From: Geofilum rhodophaeum
Lineage (GTDB): Bacteria > Bacteroidota > Bacteroidia > Bacteroidales > Marinilabiliaceae
DNA: 64,000 nucleotides
NCBI RefSeq assembly: GCF_002210225.1
Contig: NZ_MWUJ01000010.1
Location: 1-64,000, forward strand
Reading direction: 5' to 3'
Below, piece by piece: positions 25,901-35,000 of this stretch. The translations under genes were made by a program, and so were the position numbers. Under the pieces are notes generated by a model. That model saw only the letters and a program-made list of their open reading frames with translations, was not told where the DNA came from and did no database searches. Positions within the stretch are counted from its first letter, which is position 1, and each line of letters begins with the position of its first letter.

Positions 25901-28900
25901 ATTTTTGAGAAGGAGATCCGCACGGCACTGACCCTCTTCCTGGGGTATTGGAAGCAATTCCGGACCGTGGTACGCTCGGCCGGAAATGGGGGCGACAGCG
26001 AGGTCTTGATCAAAGAGGTTTTTCCGGCGCTCAGGCAGAATGCCTGGATGGATGCCGTGCTGGAGGATTTTAAAGCCATTCGGGATTTGAAGAAGCAGTC
26101 GAACAAATCCTTAAAGATCAACGACAACAGGTCGCTCTACCACGCTTCGCCCCAGCTCAGCGGGGTAGCCATTACCACCATTGGCGATTCCAGCAATTCG
26201 GTTATTGAGTTTCAGGGCGATGTGGGCAACTGCAGGGATGTGGAAGAGTTCATTCGCAGCACCGCCTTTACCAAAATTTACGAAAATCTGCTGCCGCAGA
26301 TTTACCGCAAAATCCCTCAGATTAAAAACCTTAATTTCAACATTGTGGCTTCGCGTTTCAGTAAGGCCACCATATTGAAGTACATTCATAACAAGAAGAC
26401 TTTCCATCCGAACAATTACGTGCTCGACGATCCGGAAGAGCGCAACATCATGCGCGAAATCCTCATTGAAATGGAGCGCATTCTGTTCTCCGATGCCAAG
26501 ATGAAAATTCTAACCCTCGAAGCCAGTGGCGACTCGCATCGCGATGTGGCGCGTTTGGAAGGGGTGAATGTCATACTGAAAAAGCACATTCAGGAAATTC
26601 TGCTGCACTTTAACCTGCCCTTTGAGCAGCCGACCATTGAGCCCAATCGCAAGGAGATTATTGAGACCGCCTGTGCCCATTATGAGGAGGTAACCGGCTT
26701 GAAGGTGGACGGACTGGATCTGGAGAAATACCTGAATCAGTTTCTGGAAGGTTTGCGACACCATGCCGATTTCAGTCGCCTTGGTTTGTCGTCGCGCGGC
26801 TTTGGTTTCATCGTCAACGTGGTGAAGCAAAGGGTGCTCGACAGCAGTCTCTCTACCCCCGAACGCATACTCAACGTCTTTTTGTTGCGCAACGACGATT
26901 CCTTTTACAAGCAGGTCATCGAAAAGTTGTCGTTTTTGCAGGAGCGTATTGCGGCGACCGACGATGCCGATTTGAAAATCATTACGGAGAATTTGTTGAC
27001 CGACATCCTGCCGAGGGAGGTGAACGACATCATGAATTACATCTTCCGTAAGAAGGACATCAAAGTAGGGGAACAGCTCCTGGATGATGTTACGCATAGG
27101 GTGGTCAGCTTTATTGTGCACATACAAAACCTGACTAAGGGGACCGACTATTACTACCGTTATTTGCACACCCTCATTCGGGTGGTGGATACGCAGTTCC
27201 GCAGGCAGAACAGCAATAAGAATGAGATGATTCAGCACGGAATTACCCTGTACCGTAATTTCGATATGAAAAACAAGACGCTGAAGGATTACAACAGTGG
27301 CGCCTTGTCGTGGATCAACGATTTGATGATGAAGTGCGGCGTAATTTCGGTAGAGCAGCCGGTACAGTTGCACACGCGAATAGCCACGGATGCCAAGAAA
27401 CGGGAGTTCCCCTTTTATCGGGTCGATCGCGATGAAAACGAGCCGATGTACCTGCTGGACATGAACCGCGGGGCTTCTAAGAACGATTACATCAAGACTT
27501 TAAGCATTAAGCCTTCGTCGAAGTTCTTTGAACGGCGCCTGGCCCGCTTTGTGGCCAACCTGGATCCGGACGATTACCGCTGTAAAATTATGCAGCACGG
27601 GGTGGTGAAGCAGTTGATTGTCTTCCAAAAAGGTTACATCAAGTACCTGACCGACTTCTTCCGTTTGGTGCAATACAACGATGTGAGTCTGAAAGACGCC
27701 CAAAACTTTGTGCCCGATGTCTTCCTGCTTTTGGGCGCACCCGAAAAGGTGATTTCCTTCCCCCAGGTGGGATTCTTCGACTTGAAGGGGCCCAACGGCA
27801 GCATCAAGAGCATCGTTACGCCCTTGCGTAAGGAGGGCGATTACTTTGGAAATGTGAAGAAGCCCTGGCTGACCATGCTCAATGAGAAGGTGAAGGAGAT
27901 GGGTGGCGTGCCTAAGCACGGCTCGCTCTTTTCCATCGAAATGGAAGATGGTTCCATCTTCACCATAGAGGTGGATGGCGACAGCGGGGCCGGTAAATCT
28001 GAAATGATTGCGGCGCTGGTGTTGCGTTGGTTGCGTAGGGACTTGCCGGGTGTGCGTTCGGTGAAGCTGATCGCGGGCGATATGTTCCATGTGTTCCGCG
28101 ATAAGGCGGGCAATATTTATGGCTTTGGTACCGAGGAGGGCGACTTCTCACGGGTGACCGACTTTGATCCGGACTTTATTAAGTACTATAAGTATTTGTT
28201 CGAGACGAGCGCCGACAGCAATGTGGACGATCTGAACTCGCGCAGTACCATTACGGGCTTCTGTGAGATTCATTTGCCTTATAAGATCGATATTATGCTT
28301 ACCGCCAGCAATTACTCGAAGGAGGAGGGCGGCATTACCCGGGTGAATAATCCGGAGAATTATTTGTTGTACATCGACTCGCACGGCGAGAGGATGGAGA
28401 AGGCCACCAGTCAGGATGGCCCCAACTTCCAGCGTTCGCTGAATCGCGTTACCGGCGATAAAAACATTGTGGAGGTGCTGGCGCAGCACGGCAATTATCT
28501 GGACGATTTGCTCGACTGGGATTTTGTGCCGTCTGAGAAGAAGTTCTACCTGTGCTCCTCGTACAAAATGATGGACAAAATCGATATCGAGAAGGTGGTG
28601 AATCAGATCTTCTGTGGCAAGCGCTTCAGTCACAAAGGACAGGTGTTTGCCATTGATTCGGTGCAGTTCGATTTGGTAAAGAACCGCTTTATGGCCGAGG
28701 CCGAGGCCGGGGAGGAGCGCATTGTCCTGCCCTTGTCGCGCGACATCTTTATACAGATGTTCGACGGTCTGGCCAGTACCCCGGGTGGCCAGCCCTTCAT
28801 TGCCCAGGAGGGCGAAATCGAGAACCGCTACCTGATGGTGGAAGTCTTGAAGGGTGGTGTGGACGGCCTGGGTGCCGGCAAGAAAATCCAGTGCGGCATC

Positions 28901-29596
28901 ATGTCCACCGAAATCGGCAAGAAGGGCAAGGAGTTGTCCGGTCCCCCCAAGGCTGCTGTTGGTCTCATCAACATGATTCAGGAGATGCGTGCGGGCAACG
29001 GAGAAATCAATGCGGCCCGCAATGAGGTGAATGCCATTGTGCGTGAAAAGTATTCGCATGTGTTCGATAAGGGGGGCAACAGTCGCGAAATCATGCGTTA
29101 CAATTTCTACCTGTATCAGTTGGATAAAACGATGAAGGCGCAGTTTGTGCGTATGGACGATCCGGAGAAGGCCATCGATTTGAGCGGGGTCAACCGTTTT
29201 CAGCCGAAGCATCCTTCGGAGCCTTTCCATCCTTTGTTGGTGACGCCGAATTTGAATATTGAGCTGACCAGTTTTGGGGAGACTTACGAGGAGTTGATGA
29301 GTCTGCCCAACTACCCTGAGTTTGCTGAGGAGTTTTTGGTGGGGGCCGAGCGCTTGTATGTGGCGGAGGGCTACTCTGAGGAAACGAAGGTGAACAATAT
29401 GATTACGCAGTTGCTGCTGATGGATGGTTACATTGAGTTTGACGACTTAACCAAGGGCCGGATTACGGAGCAGGTGAACCGGGAAACGATTGCGGCGGCG
29501 AAATCGGCGGTGTTGAAGGAGCTGGGTCGGCGTGTGAAGGTGGCGACGAAGAAAACGGAACCGAAGAAAGGGGAGGGGAAGAAGGGCAGTAAATAA
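22916..29596 (+). CDS. Giant protein: aminotransferase-like domain plus PEPCK/HprK-like P-loop domain
   Basis: 2226 residues, no signal peptide or membrane helix, hence probably cytosolic. Residues 1-430 match nothing I recognise. About 440-1020 is a fold type I PLP aminotransferase-like domain: NPTG at 675-678, DEAY at 704-707, the Schiff-base lysine candidate Lys748 in STTKNLAGSGDRLG, and a carboxylate-binding Arg980 in VVRFSLGGY. About 1020-1600 is helical and unassigned. About 1600-2000 carries a P-loop GDSGAGKSE (1688-1696, Lys1694). The downstream GTEEGDFSRVTDFDP recalls the EGGCYAK region of ATP-dependent PEP carboxykinase, while GKSE recalls HPr kinase. The C-terminus is lysine-rich. 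Key residues of both domains are kept, so both may be active. The gene stands alone, with a terminator before it and a repeat-rich gap after it. Function unknown. Confidence 0.85.
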   Translation: MQIEGLPKAFLRKEAREYIDLYRSLGERAEVFLPNYVFDNLQAFVRLCYEEPIDPARQQAEIQKYLLKFQEELPGYSDVALMLYPHEDSKAFLYTSLKQKFNQKLGYFADNDVVGKEKKAWIENILAGHDLSVGTPPVTEATIDYLAKVIIGNPARELRRFRDVIGVIGDIDEAHWNYLMDTLDQMINQSTHYTTKAEKSNFLHRTEWAVNFKGLNGFIRTVVSGNSDMAVELLRGEVLGRDCVKVVENVKGDELFAQMQADTSSVFVVKVKHMRKNMFSGSRWFPYISRIVVIDDSPESVASNTSLVFSFHNGIINTLNKVHTKKLGAPANTQLNLRLILENVNRSNLVEFKDLVDAKIEEYNQELQDLKQEQLGDASDLVKSINLYKFDGFTRQILVDRYSLARLRDFIQFIQNTVDDKKRKAQNTALIADFEAKIRKYFYSNTPAVRIATILEGGGRNQIRTYGDYLLQREIKALDPAAVKRCRVILDFIPDNYKRTLHNHFHKNFGINLFLERYQKFITKVDNEADNKGRFRNVLIDLGVYKDYEHKSEEEQKIIRGFISDLGNLDKTSIADDVQMIIRDILFNKDAQPKPYIVYNKVLAWEYTDLFSEERFNINPFDIEIENLDDQRIDYERIHRKLARIKNTLQLFDSSGNLWDRFCENLTIIINDPSNPTGYSDFNRENLIEFLKFVNNSRITLLLDEAYTDSVKIDDELLPKWRSISRYVFNNENLLSKIRVVSSLSTTKNLAGSGDRLGAIVATPAMNAVVEYADARNTAVRGNSTSLYFLNEVLGVAIRAKAIKDKLEVELPKNASRSKIQRVIENFLVEQTKAMPGGKTGAETPVSMFEGSPLHLFLLEELVSLSKLDILNLPDDFKYREVPFFVYYFEQLVKGLNTFRVNKNFRTESNRRLSMAKRVAAEVLEATETTDVDVIESDGSYLFNLLFHDFGSYNDLEIFCKALGEQRGLCALPYKTGVVRFSLGGYLDGSARSYEIFEKEIRTALTLFLGYWKQFRTVVRSAGNGGDSEVLIKEVFPALRQNAWMDAVLEDFKAIRDLKKQSNKSLKINDNRSLYHASPQLSGVAITTIGDSSNSVIEFQGDVGNCRDVEEFIRSTAFTKIYENLLPQIYRKIPQIKNLNFNIVASRFSKATILKYIHNKKTFHPNNYVLDDPEERNIMREILIEMERILFSDAKMKILTLEASGDSHRDVARLEGVNVILKKHIQEILLHFNLPFEQPTIEPNRKEIIETACAHYEEVTGLKVDGLDLEKYLNQFLEGLRHHADFSRLGLSSRGFGFIVNVVKQRVLDSSLSTPERILNVFLLRNDDSFYKQVIEKLSFLQERIAATDDADLKIITENLLTDILPREVNDIMNYIFRKKDIKVGEQLLDDVTHRVVSFIVHIQNLTKGTDYYYRYLHTLIRVVDTQFRRQNSNKNEMIQHGITLYRNFDMKNKTLKDYNSGALSWINDLMMKCGVISVEQPVQLHTRIATDAKKREFPFYRVDRDENEPMYLLDMNRGASKNDYIKTLSIKPSSKFFERRLARFVANLDPDDYRCKIMQHGVVKQLIVFQKGYIKYLTDFFRLVQYNDVSLKDAQNFVPDVFLLLGAPEKVISFPQVGFFDLKGPNGSIKSIVTPLRKEGDYFGNVKKPWLTMLNEKVKEMGGVPKHGSLFSIEMEDGSIFTIEVDGDSGAGKSEMIAALVLRWLRRDLPGVRSVKLIAGDMFHVFRDKAGNIYGFGTEEGDFSRVTDFDPDFIKYYKYLFETSADSNVDDLNSRSTITGFCEIHLPYKIDIMLTASNYSKEEGGITRVNNPENYLLYIDSHGERMEKATSQDGPNFQRSLNRVTGDKNIVEVLAQHGNYLDDLLDWDFVPSEKKFYLCSSYKMMDKIDIEKVVNQIFCGKRFSHKGQVFAIDSVQFDLVKNRFMAEAEAGEERIVLPLSRDIFIQMFDGLASTPGGQPFIAQEGEIENRYLMVEVLKGGVDGLGAGKKIQCGIMSTEIGKKGKELSGPPKAAVGLINMIQEMRAGNGEINAARNEVNAIVREKYSHVFDKGGNSREIMRYNFYLYQLDKTMKAQFVRMDDPEKAIDLSGVNRFQPKHPSEPFHPLLVTPNLNIELTSFGETYEELMSLPNYPEFAEEFLVGAERLYVAEGYSEETKVNNMITQLLLMDGYIEFDDLTKGRITEQVNRETIAAAKSAVLKELGRRVKVATKKTEPKKGEGKKGSK

Positions 29597-29607
29597 TTAT
29601 GGTGGTC

Positions 29608-29850
29608 GTGGTGTAGAGTTGCTGCTGACAGAAAATTTCTATTCAGTTACGCTTGATGCAGTAATTCTGCGCTACTGCCTGTTTCCTATTCACTGCAGTC
29701 ACTTTGCTACAAGCACGGAACTCGCCTGTGGCTCAAACAGCCGTGCTTGTTACGCTGCGTGACTTTGTTCTCTTACGGAAACATTCAGAGGCTTGAATTA
29801 CTGCATCTGCGCTTTGACGAAATTTTCTGAAGGCAGTTGTTCTACACTAC
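29608..29850. repeat. Long imperfect inverted repeat
   Basis: Three nested arm pairs lie in register. Outer arms 29608-29639 and 29819-29850 are imperfect but share the GAAAATTTC/GAAATTTTC block. Middle arms 29655-29667 and 29795-29807 are perfect over 13 bp. Inner arms 29710-29718 and 29741-29749 are perfect over 9 bp. The whole could fold into a cruciform or a long structured RNA. No open frame fits. Confidence 0.6.
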
Positions 29851-30078
29851 TTCCCCTCCAGAGCTGGGCTTGATGGGATACATCTTCGCTTGGACGAGTT
29901 GTTTTCTGTAGGTCGCAATCTTGCACCACTTCCCTTCCAGAGGGAAGCAAGAAATTTTACGCTGTACTTATTCCCCTTCTTTACGAAAAAATGCCGAGGC
30001 TTAATATATTACTGCTTCGCTGGGACGAGTAGGCTCAGTTGAGCTGCTTTCTGAAGGCAGTTGTGCGGCATTACGAAT
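29788..30078. repeat. Three degenerate direct repeats
   Basis: Three related units begin near 29788, 29866 and 29996. Each has the order GCTT(G/A)A..., then a (C/G)TT(C/T)G(C/A)-TGGGACGA-like block, then TTTCTG(A/T)AGG(C/T). The first two also end in CCCTCCAGAG or CCTTCCAGAG. This fills the rest of the 605-bp gap between the giant gene and the sigma factor gene, in which no gene is seen. Confidence 0.5.
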
Positions 30079-30100
30079 CGAATTGTAACATATTTTTGTT

Positions 30101-30108
30101 TATATTTG
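30101..30108 (+). promoter_or_regulatory. -7-like element upstream of the ECF sigma gene
   Basis: TATATTTG fits the Bacteroidota TAnnTTTG element and lies about 95 bp before the sigma gene start. The -33 element is weak (TTGT near 30083). Confidence 0.4.
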
Positions 30109-30202
30109 CAAAGTTATACGCATTGAAGGCTCCTACAAGCTGCGTTTAAATGTACCCCGCAGACTGCATATTGGTTGTGTGGCTGTTAAGAGAGTGGACT
30201 TT

Positions 30203-30811
30203 ATGATGCATTGCAAGAAAACGATTGGCATTCGGCAGTTTGACGTGCCAGGTCTGATTAGAGGGGATCGGAAGGCGTTTGAGGTGGTGTATTTGGATTT
30301 GTTTGATATGCTGTTTCATTTGGCGAACAGTTATGTTCGAGATCATGAAGTTTCGCGGGAATTGGTTCAGGATTCTTTTCTAAAGCTTTGGGAAGTTCGT
30401 GAAAGTCTTCAGCATCAATCTAATATATCTAACTTCCTGTATACACTCACGAAAAATCGTTGCCTCAATTTTTTAAAACAACAAGAAGTTATAGCCAGAA
30501 ATACGAAGGAGTATCTGTTGCCTGAGTTGCTTTATGCGCAGGAGTCTTTAAATGATTTTCCAGATCAATTTTCCGATATAGAAGAGCTTATGCTTCGGCT
30601 TGAGGCTGCGATTGAACAATTGCCCCCTGATGTAAAGAAGACTTTTATCTTGCATAGGTTTGACGGGTTAACCTATTCTCAAATTTCAAAGCAACTTGGA
30701 ATTAGTCCCAAAACTGTAGAAGCCAGGATCTCAAAAGGTCTTAAGTTGCTCAGGGGAGATCTTAAAGATTATTTTCCGCTTATTCATTTGCTTTGGCTGG
30801 TTCCCTATTGA
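30203..30811 (+). CDS. ECF RNA polymerase sigma factor (FecI-like)
   Basis: About 202 residues. Region 2 is visible as FEVVYLDLFDMLFHLANSYV, then REL(V)QDSFLKLWE. Region 4 is IEQLPPDVKKTFILHRFDGL with TYSQISKQLGISPKTVEARI. ATG 30203 is preferred over the GTG at 30179. The following FecR anti-sigma and STN-containing SusC genes show this is the cytoplasmic output of a trans-envelope signalling relay. When the outer-membrane transporter binds its glycan, FecR releases the sigma factor to transcribe the locus. Confidence 0.92.
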   Translation: MMHCKKTIGIRQFDVPGLIRGDRKAFEVVYLDLFDMLFHLANSYVRDHEVSRELVQDSFLKLWEVRESLQHQSNISNFLYTLTKNRCLNFLKQQEVIARNTKEYLLPELLYAQESLNDFPDQFSDIEELMLRLEAAIEQLPPDVKKTFILHRFDGLTYSQISKQLGISPKTVEARISKGLKLLRGDLKDYFPLIHLLWLVPY

Positions 30812-30995
30812 TTTTCTTTTAACAATCCTTGTTTACTTGCGTCCTTATTTTCTGGCTTTGGCCTGTTTTGTTGTAGGGCCGGCCATATGGTTGTTGGCCA
30901 GTGTTGTGTATAAAAATGTGCAGCAAAGTGAAAAAATATCATTTTTTTAATAGGGTATTTGTATCTGAGCTTGTTTAATATTAAAACGAGAATTT

Positions 30996-31967
30996 GTGGA
31001 AGAACAATTTTTGAACATACTTAAAGGCCGAATCCGGGGTGAGGAACGAGCTGCTTTTTTCAAATCGCTTCAGGACGATCCTGAAGTAAGGAAGGGCTAT
31101 GCCGAATTTGAACGTTTATGGGTTATAAATCAAATGGGGTTTAAGCTTCATAATTTGGGGGAGAAACGTAGGGCTTTTGATTCCTTTTGGAGAAAGCGCA
31201 GCTTGGCTGGGGCCATAAGAAAAAAGTTCAGTTATTACCAGGCTGCAGCCGCCGTTATGGCAGTGGTCTTGGTGTCCGGGGCCATTTTTTTTGCACTGGG
31301 AAACAGATCGATAGAAACTCTGGTTCTGGTGGCTCCCAAGGGGAATGTTTCGAACATTGAACTCGGGGATGGCAGCAGTGTTTGGTTGAATTCAGAATCG
31401 CGAATAGAAATGAAAAGGTATCGAAGTTCAAAAGTAGTGGTAAACCTGACCGGCGAAGCCTACTTTGATGTGATTCATGATTCCACACGTGAGTTTATTG
31501 TGAAAGTTGGCGATTATGCCATTCATGACCTTGGGACACAGTTTAACGTCGCTTATGATGAGCAGGCAGGGTATGTTGAGGTGGCCTTGTTTGATGGCCT
31601 TGTTGAATTCAAGGAAGGCATAAAGCGTCTTTATCCGGGTTTGCAACCCGGTCGGATGTTTTGCTTTGATATGAATAATCAGTCTTTTAAGGAGAAGAGT
31701 GCAGATAAGGGTTTGATTACTGCCTGGAAAGATGGGAAATTCATTTTTATGAATGAAAAGATGGAAAATATTGTCAGGGAGTTGGAGAACTGGTATGATG
31801 TCAGGTTTGTCTTCGAGAACGAGTCCATCAAGGAGGATGAGTTTTTTGGGGTGATTAAACGCAGGACCAGCCTGGAGCACATTTTAAGCGTGCTGAAGCT
31901 TTCCGCAGAAATTGATTATTCTATGCAACAGCAGGAGGATGGCAGCTTGTTGGTCGTTTTAAAATAA
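30996..31967 (+). CDS. FecR-family anti-sigma factor
   Basis: 323 residues from GTG 30996. It has a cytoplasmic N-terminal anti-sigma segment (1-80), a membrane helix at about 81-101, a periplasmic FecR domain (VLVAPKGNVSNIELGDGSSVWLNS; VEVALFDGLVEF), and a C-terminal DUF4974-like domain (VRELENWYDVRFVFENESI) that in relatives contacts the STN domain of the transporter. It lies 184 bp after the sigma gene. That gap has no gene, only a small GGCCA/TGGCC hairpin. Base composition in this block is lower in GC than the genes to the left. Confidence 0.92.
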   Translation: MEEQFLNILKGRIRGEERAAFFKSLQDDPEVRKGYAEFERLWVINQMGFKLHNLGEKRRAFDSFWRKRSLAGAIRKKFSYYQAAAAVMAVVLVSGAIFFALGNRSIETLVLVAPKGNVSNIELGDGSSVWLNSESRIEMKRYRSSKVVVNLTGEAYFDVIHDSTREFIVKVGDYAIHDLGTQFNVAYDEQAGYVEVALFDGLVEFKEGIKRLYPGLQPGRMFCFDMNNQSFKEKSADKGLITAWKDGKFIFMNEKMENIVRELENWYDVRFVFENESIKEDEFFGVIKRRTSLEHILSVLKLSAEIDYSMQQQEDGSLLVVLK

Positions 31968-31968
31968 T

Positions 31969-31998
31969 ACAGGCACCCCGCGCCAACGGAGTGCCTGT
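31969..31998 (+). promoter_or_regulatory. Leader hairpin 1 upstream of susC
   Basis: ACAGGCAC and GTGCCTGT pair over 8 bp. After one mismatch CCG and CGG pair, leaving the hexaloop CGCCAA. It begins right after the fecR stop and is followed by A residues rather than T, so it is not a standard terminator for plus-strand transcripts. Confidence 0.6.
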
Positions 31999-32010
31999 AA
32001 AAAAAATCAA

Positions 32011-32034
32011 ACGAAACTGCGCCAACAGTTTCGT
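32011..32034 (+). promoter_or_regulatory. Leader hairpin 2 upstream of susC
   Basis: ACGAAACTG and CAGTTTCGT form a perfect 9-bp stem with the hexaloop CGCCAA, the same loop as hairpin 1 although the stems differ. It lies 28 bp before the susC start codon. Confidence 0.6.
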
Positions 32035-32061
32035 AAGTCTAACTTAATTCAATACAAATTT

Positions 32062-35000
32062 ATGAAAAAAAAATGGATGTTATTTAGTCGGTTTCGGCCT
32101 AATGGAAGTACTGGTCTGAGGATTCTTAGGTTTGCTTTTGTTGTCGCATTGCTAATTGGTTCCCATGGTATAGTTTTGGGGAATAATTTAGAAAACAAAG
32201 CAGTAACCCTCAAGGTGGAAAACGCAACCATTTTGGAGGTTTTTCGGAAAGTTGAGGAAGCCAGTGGTTATGGTTTCTTTTTTAAGAGCGACCAATTGGA
32301 TCTCGATCAGCGGTTTACGTTCTCCTTGACTGATGTGCCTGTCGAAGCAGTTTTGCAGAGGGTGCTCGATAATGCGATTTATGCTTTTGAGATTGTGGGT
32401 GAAAATGTTGTAGTTACCCGGCGCACCAGCGACGAATCCGAATTTCAACAAAACCAAATCACAGTGCGCGGAGTTGTGACGGATGAGTTGGGAGATCCTC
32501 TTCCTGGAATCACCGTAGTGGTAAAAGGATCGACAAATGGCGTGATTACTGATGTAAATGGGCGCTATAAGTTGGATCAGGTCTCTTTAAACTCGGTGCT
32601 GGTCTTTTCATTTATTGGTATGGAGACCAAAGAGGTTACCGTAGTTTCGGAGGTCGTTAATGTTTCCCTAACGATAGCTGTCATCGGACTGGACGAGGTG
32701 GTTGCCATTGGTTACGGGAGCATGCGTAAGGCAGATGTTACCAGTTCGGTTGCTACCGTTAAGGCCGATGATTTTGTAAAAGGAGGGGTGAAAGATGTGG
32801 GGCAATTGATCCAGGGCAAAGTTGCCGGCCTTACCATTACTACTTCAAATGGAGATCCCACTGCTAATTCGGAAATTCGCCTGCGTGGGAACACCACCCT
32901 TTATGGGACCAGTACGGCTCCATTGATTTTGATCGATGGGGTTCCGGGTGATTTTAATTCAGTTGCACCAGTGGATATTGAGTCCATTGATGTGTTAAAA
33001 GATGGGTCGGCAGCTGCCATTTATGGCACCAGAGGAACAAATGGCGTGATTCTTATAACCACTAAACGTGCCAGTGGGAGTTTTGACGCAACCCTGGAGT
33101 ATTCTGGTTATGTGAGTTCGCAACAAATAGTTAATAAGCTGGATGTTTTGACTGCCGCTGATTATCGCAGACAGATATCGGAAGGGGTTCGCCTGGCGAG
33201 CGATGACCTGGGTGCAGACACCAATTGGCTGGATGAAATAACAAGAACGCCTCTGAGTCATGTTCATAATCTTACTTTTAGAGGCGGTGATTCCAAAACC
33301 AATTATCTGGCCTCGGTTACCTATAACAGTACAGAAGGAATTTTTGAGAAGTCCAATAAGGAAACTTTTACAGCCCGGACGGATGTCAATCATAGTTTGT
33401 TTGATGGTTTAATTCAGGTGAATCTTGGACTGATTTCCAGAAATATAAATTATGGAACTACTGGCGACGGTTTTGGGTTTAATGGTTATACCTACCGTCA
33501 GGCAGTTATTTATAATCCCACTGCACCGATCAGAACTGCAGATGGAGATTGGTATGAGAATACTGGGGCGTTTAATTATGACAATCCGGTGGCCCGAATA
33601 AAAGAAGCGGATGGTGAAAACAAGGATCAGTGGTCCCGGATCAACGGGAATATTGTTCTAAATCCTTTTGAAGGGTTGAAGCTTAAGGCCTTGTTGAGTT
33701 ATTCTAAATACAACCAAACCAGAGGGTATTACGAAACACGCAGTCACATCTCTACCAAGAGGAGCGGGCTTAATGGTTATGCCTCCAATGGGGCAGTTGA
33801 ATCTATTGATCGCTTAGCGGAACTCACAGGTGAATATCAAAAAACCATGATTCGTCACCATTTTTCAGTACTGGGTGGTTACAGTTATTCAGATAATGAT
33901 TGGCGTGATTTTTTTATGACCAATCAGGAATTTCCAACGGATGCTTTTGGATATAATAATATTGAGTTGGGACAGGGTATTGAAGAACAGGGAACTTCCT
34001 CCGGTATTGGTAGCGGCAGGAGCAAAACCAATCTTATAGGTTTTTTTGGACGGACAACTTATAGTTTTGATAATAAGTATTTGTTTATGGGGAGCTTGCG
34101 GTACGAAGCTGCCAGTCAATTATGGGGAACCAAGGATCCCTGGGGCCTTTTTCCATCTGCTTCTGTAGGTTGGCGTATTTCTAACGAACCGTTTATGGCT
34201 GGATTGGATTTTGTAAATGATCTTAAGCTTCGCGCAGGTTATGGCGTGACAGGGACGCAGCCCTCTGCATCTTTTCTGGGGGTTTCTACTATGGGTTATA
34301 CCGGACAGGTAAACATCAATGGAAAATGGGTACAGACCATAGGCCCCACCCGAAATGAGAATCCCTATTTGAGATGGGAAGAAAAGAAAGAAACCAATTT
34401 GGGTCTTGACTTTGCTTTGTTTGATGGCCGCATTTCAGGAAGTGCCGATTATTATTTTCGGGAAATAGACGGGCTTTTATGGAATTATGCTGTACCTGTT
34501 CCTCCCAACATGGTGGGAACAACCACTGCCAATGTGGGTGTTATGTCCAATGAGGGATTTGAGGCTTTGTTGAATTTTATTCCGATCACAACTGATGATT
34601 TTGAGTGGCGGACTACCCTGGGCTTCTCAACCAACAGCAATATACTGAAAAGTCTAAGTAATGAGCTTTACCAGTCGGAAAAAGAGTATTTTACAACAGG
34701 AAATACCGGGGAACCCATTCAAACGTACACGCACCGTGTAGATATCGGTGGACCGGTAGGCAACTTTTATGGATTCAAGGTAGTGGATGTTGACGATGAA
34801 GGCAAGTGGGTATACAAGGATGCAGAAGGCAACCTTGTAAACTATTCAGGGTTTGAGCGTTCTGAGGAAAACAAACAGGTTTTGGGTAATGGTTTGCCAA
34901 ACTACTATGCTTCCTGGAATCATTTCTTCAAATATCGCAATTTTGACCTAAGTGTGACTATGCGAGGGGCGTTTGATTTTCAGATACTTAATTTTGAAAG

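Noticed and set aside
23201-25957. Two long minus-strand open frames (460 and 448 codons) inside the giant gene
   Set aside because: They mirror the codon pattern of the plus-strand gene, have low-complexity His/Leu/Gln-rich translations and no family motifs.
29597-30202. Possible CRISPR array or tRNA cluster in the repeat-rich gap
   Set aside because: The repeats are diverged, few, unevenly spaced and partly inverted, with no uniform spacers. No cloverleaf was recognised.
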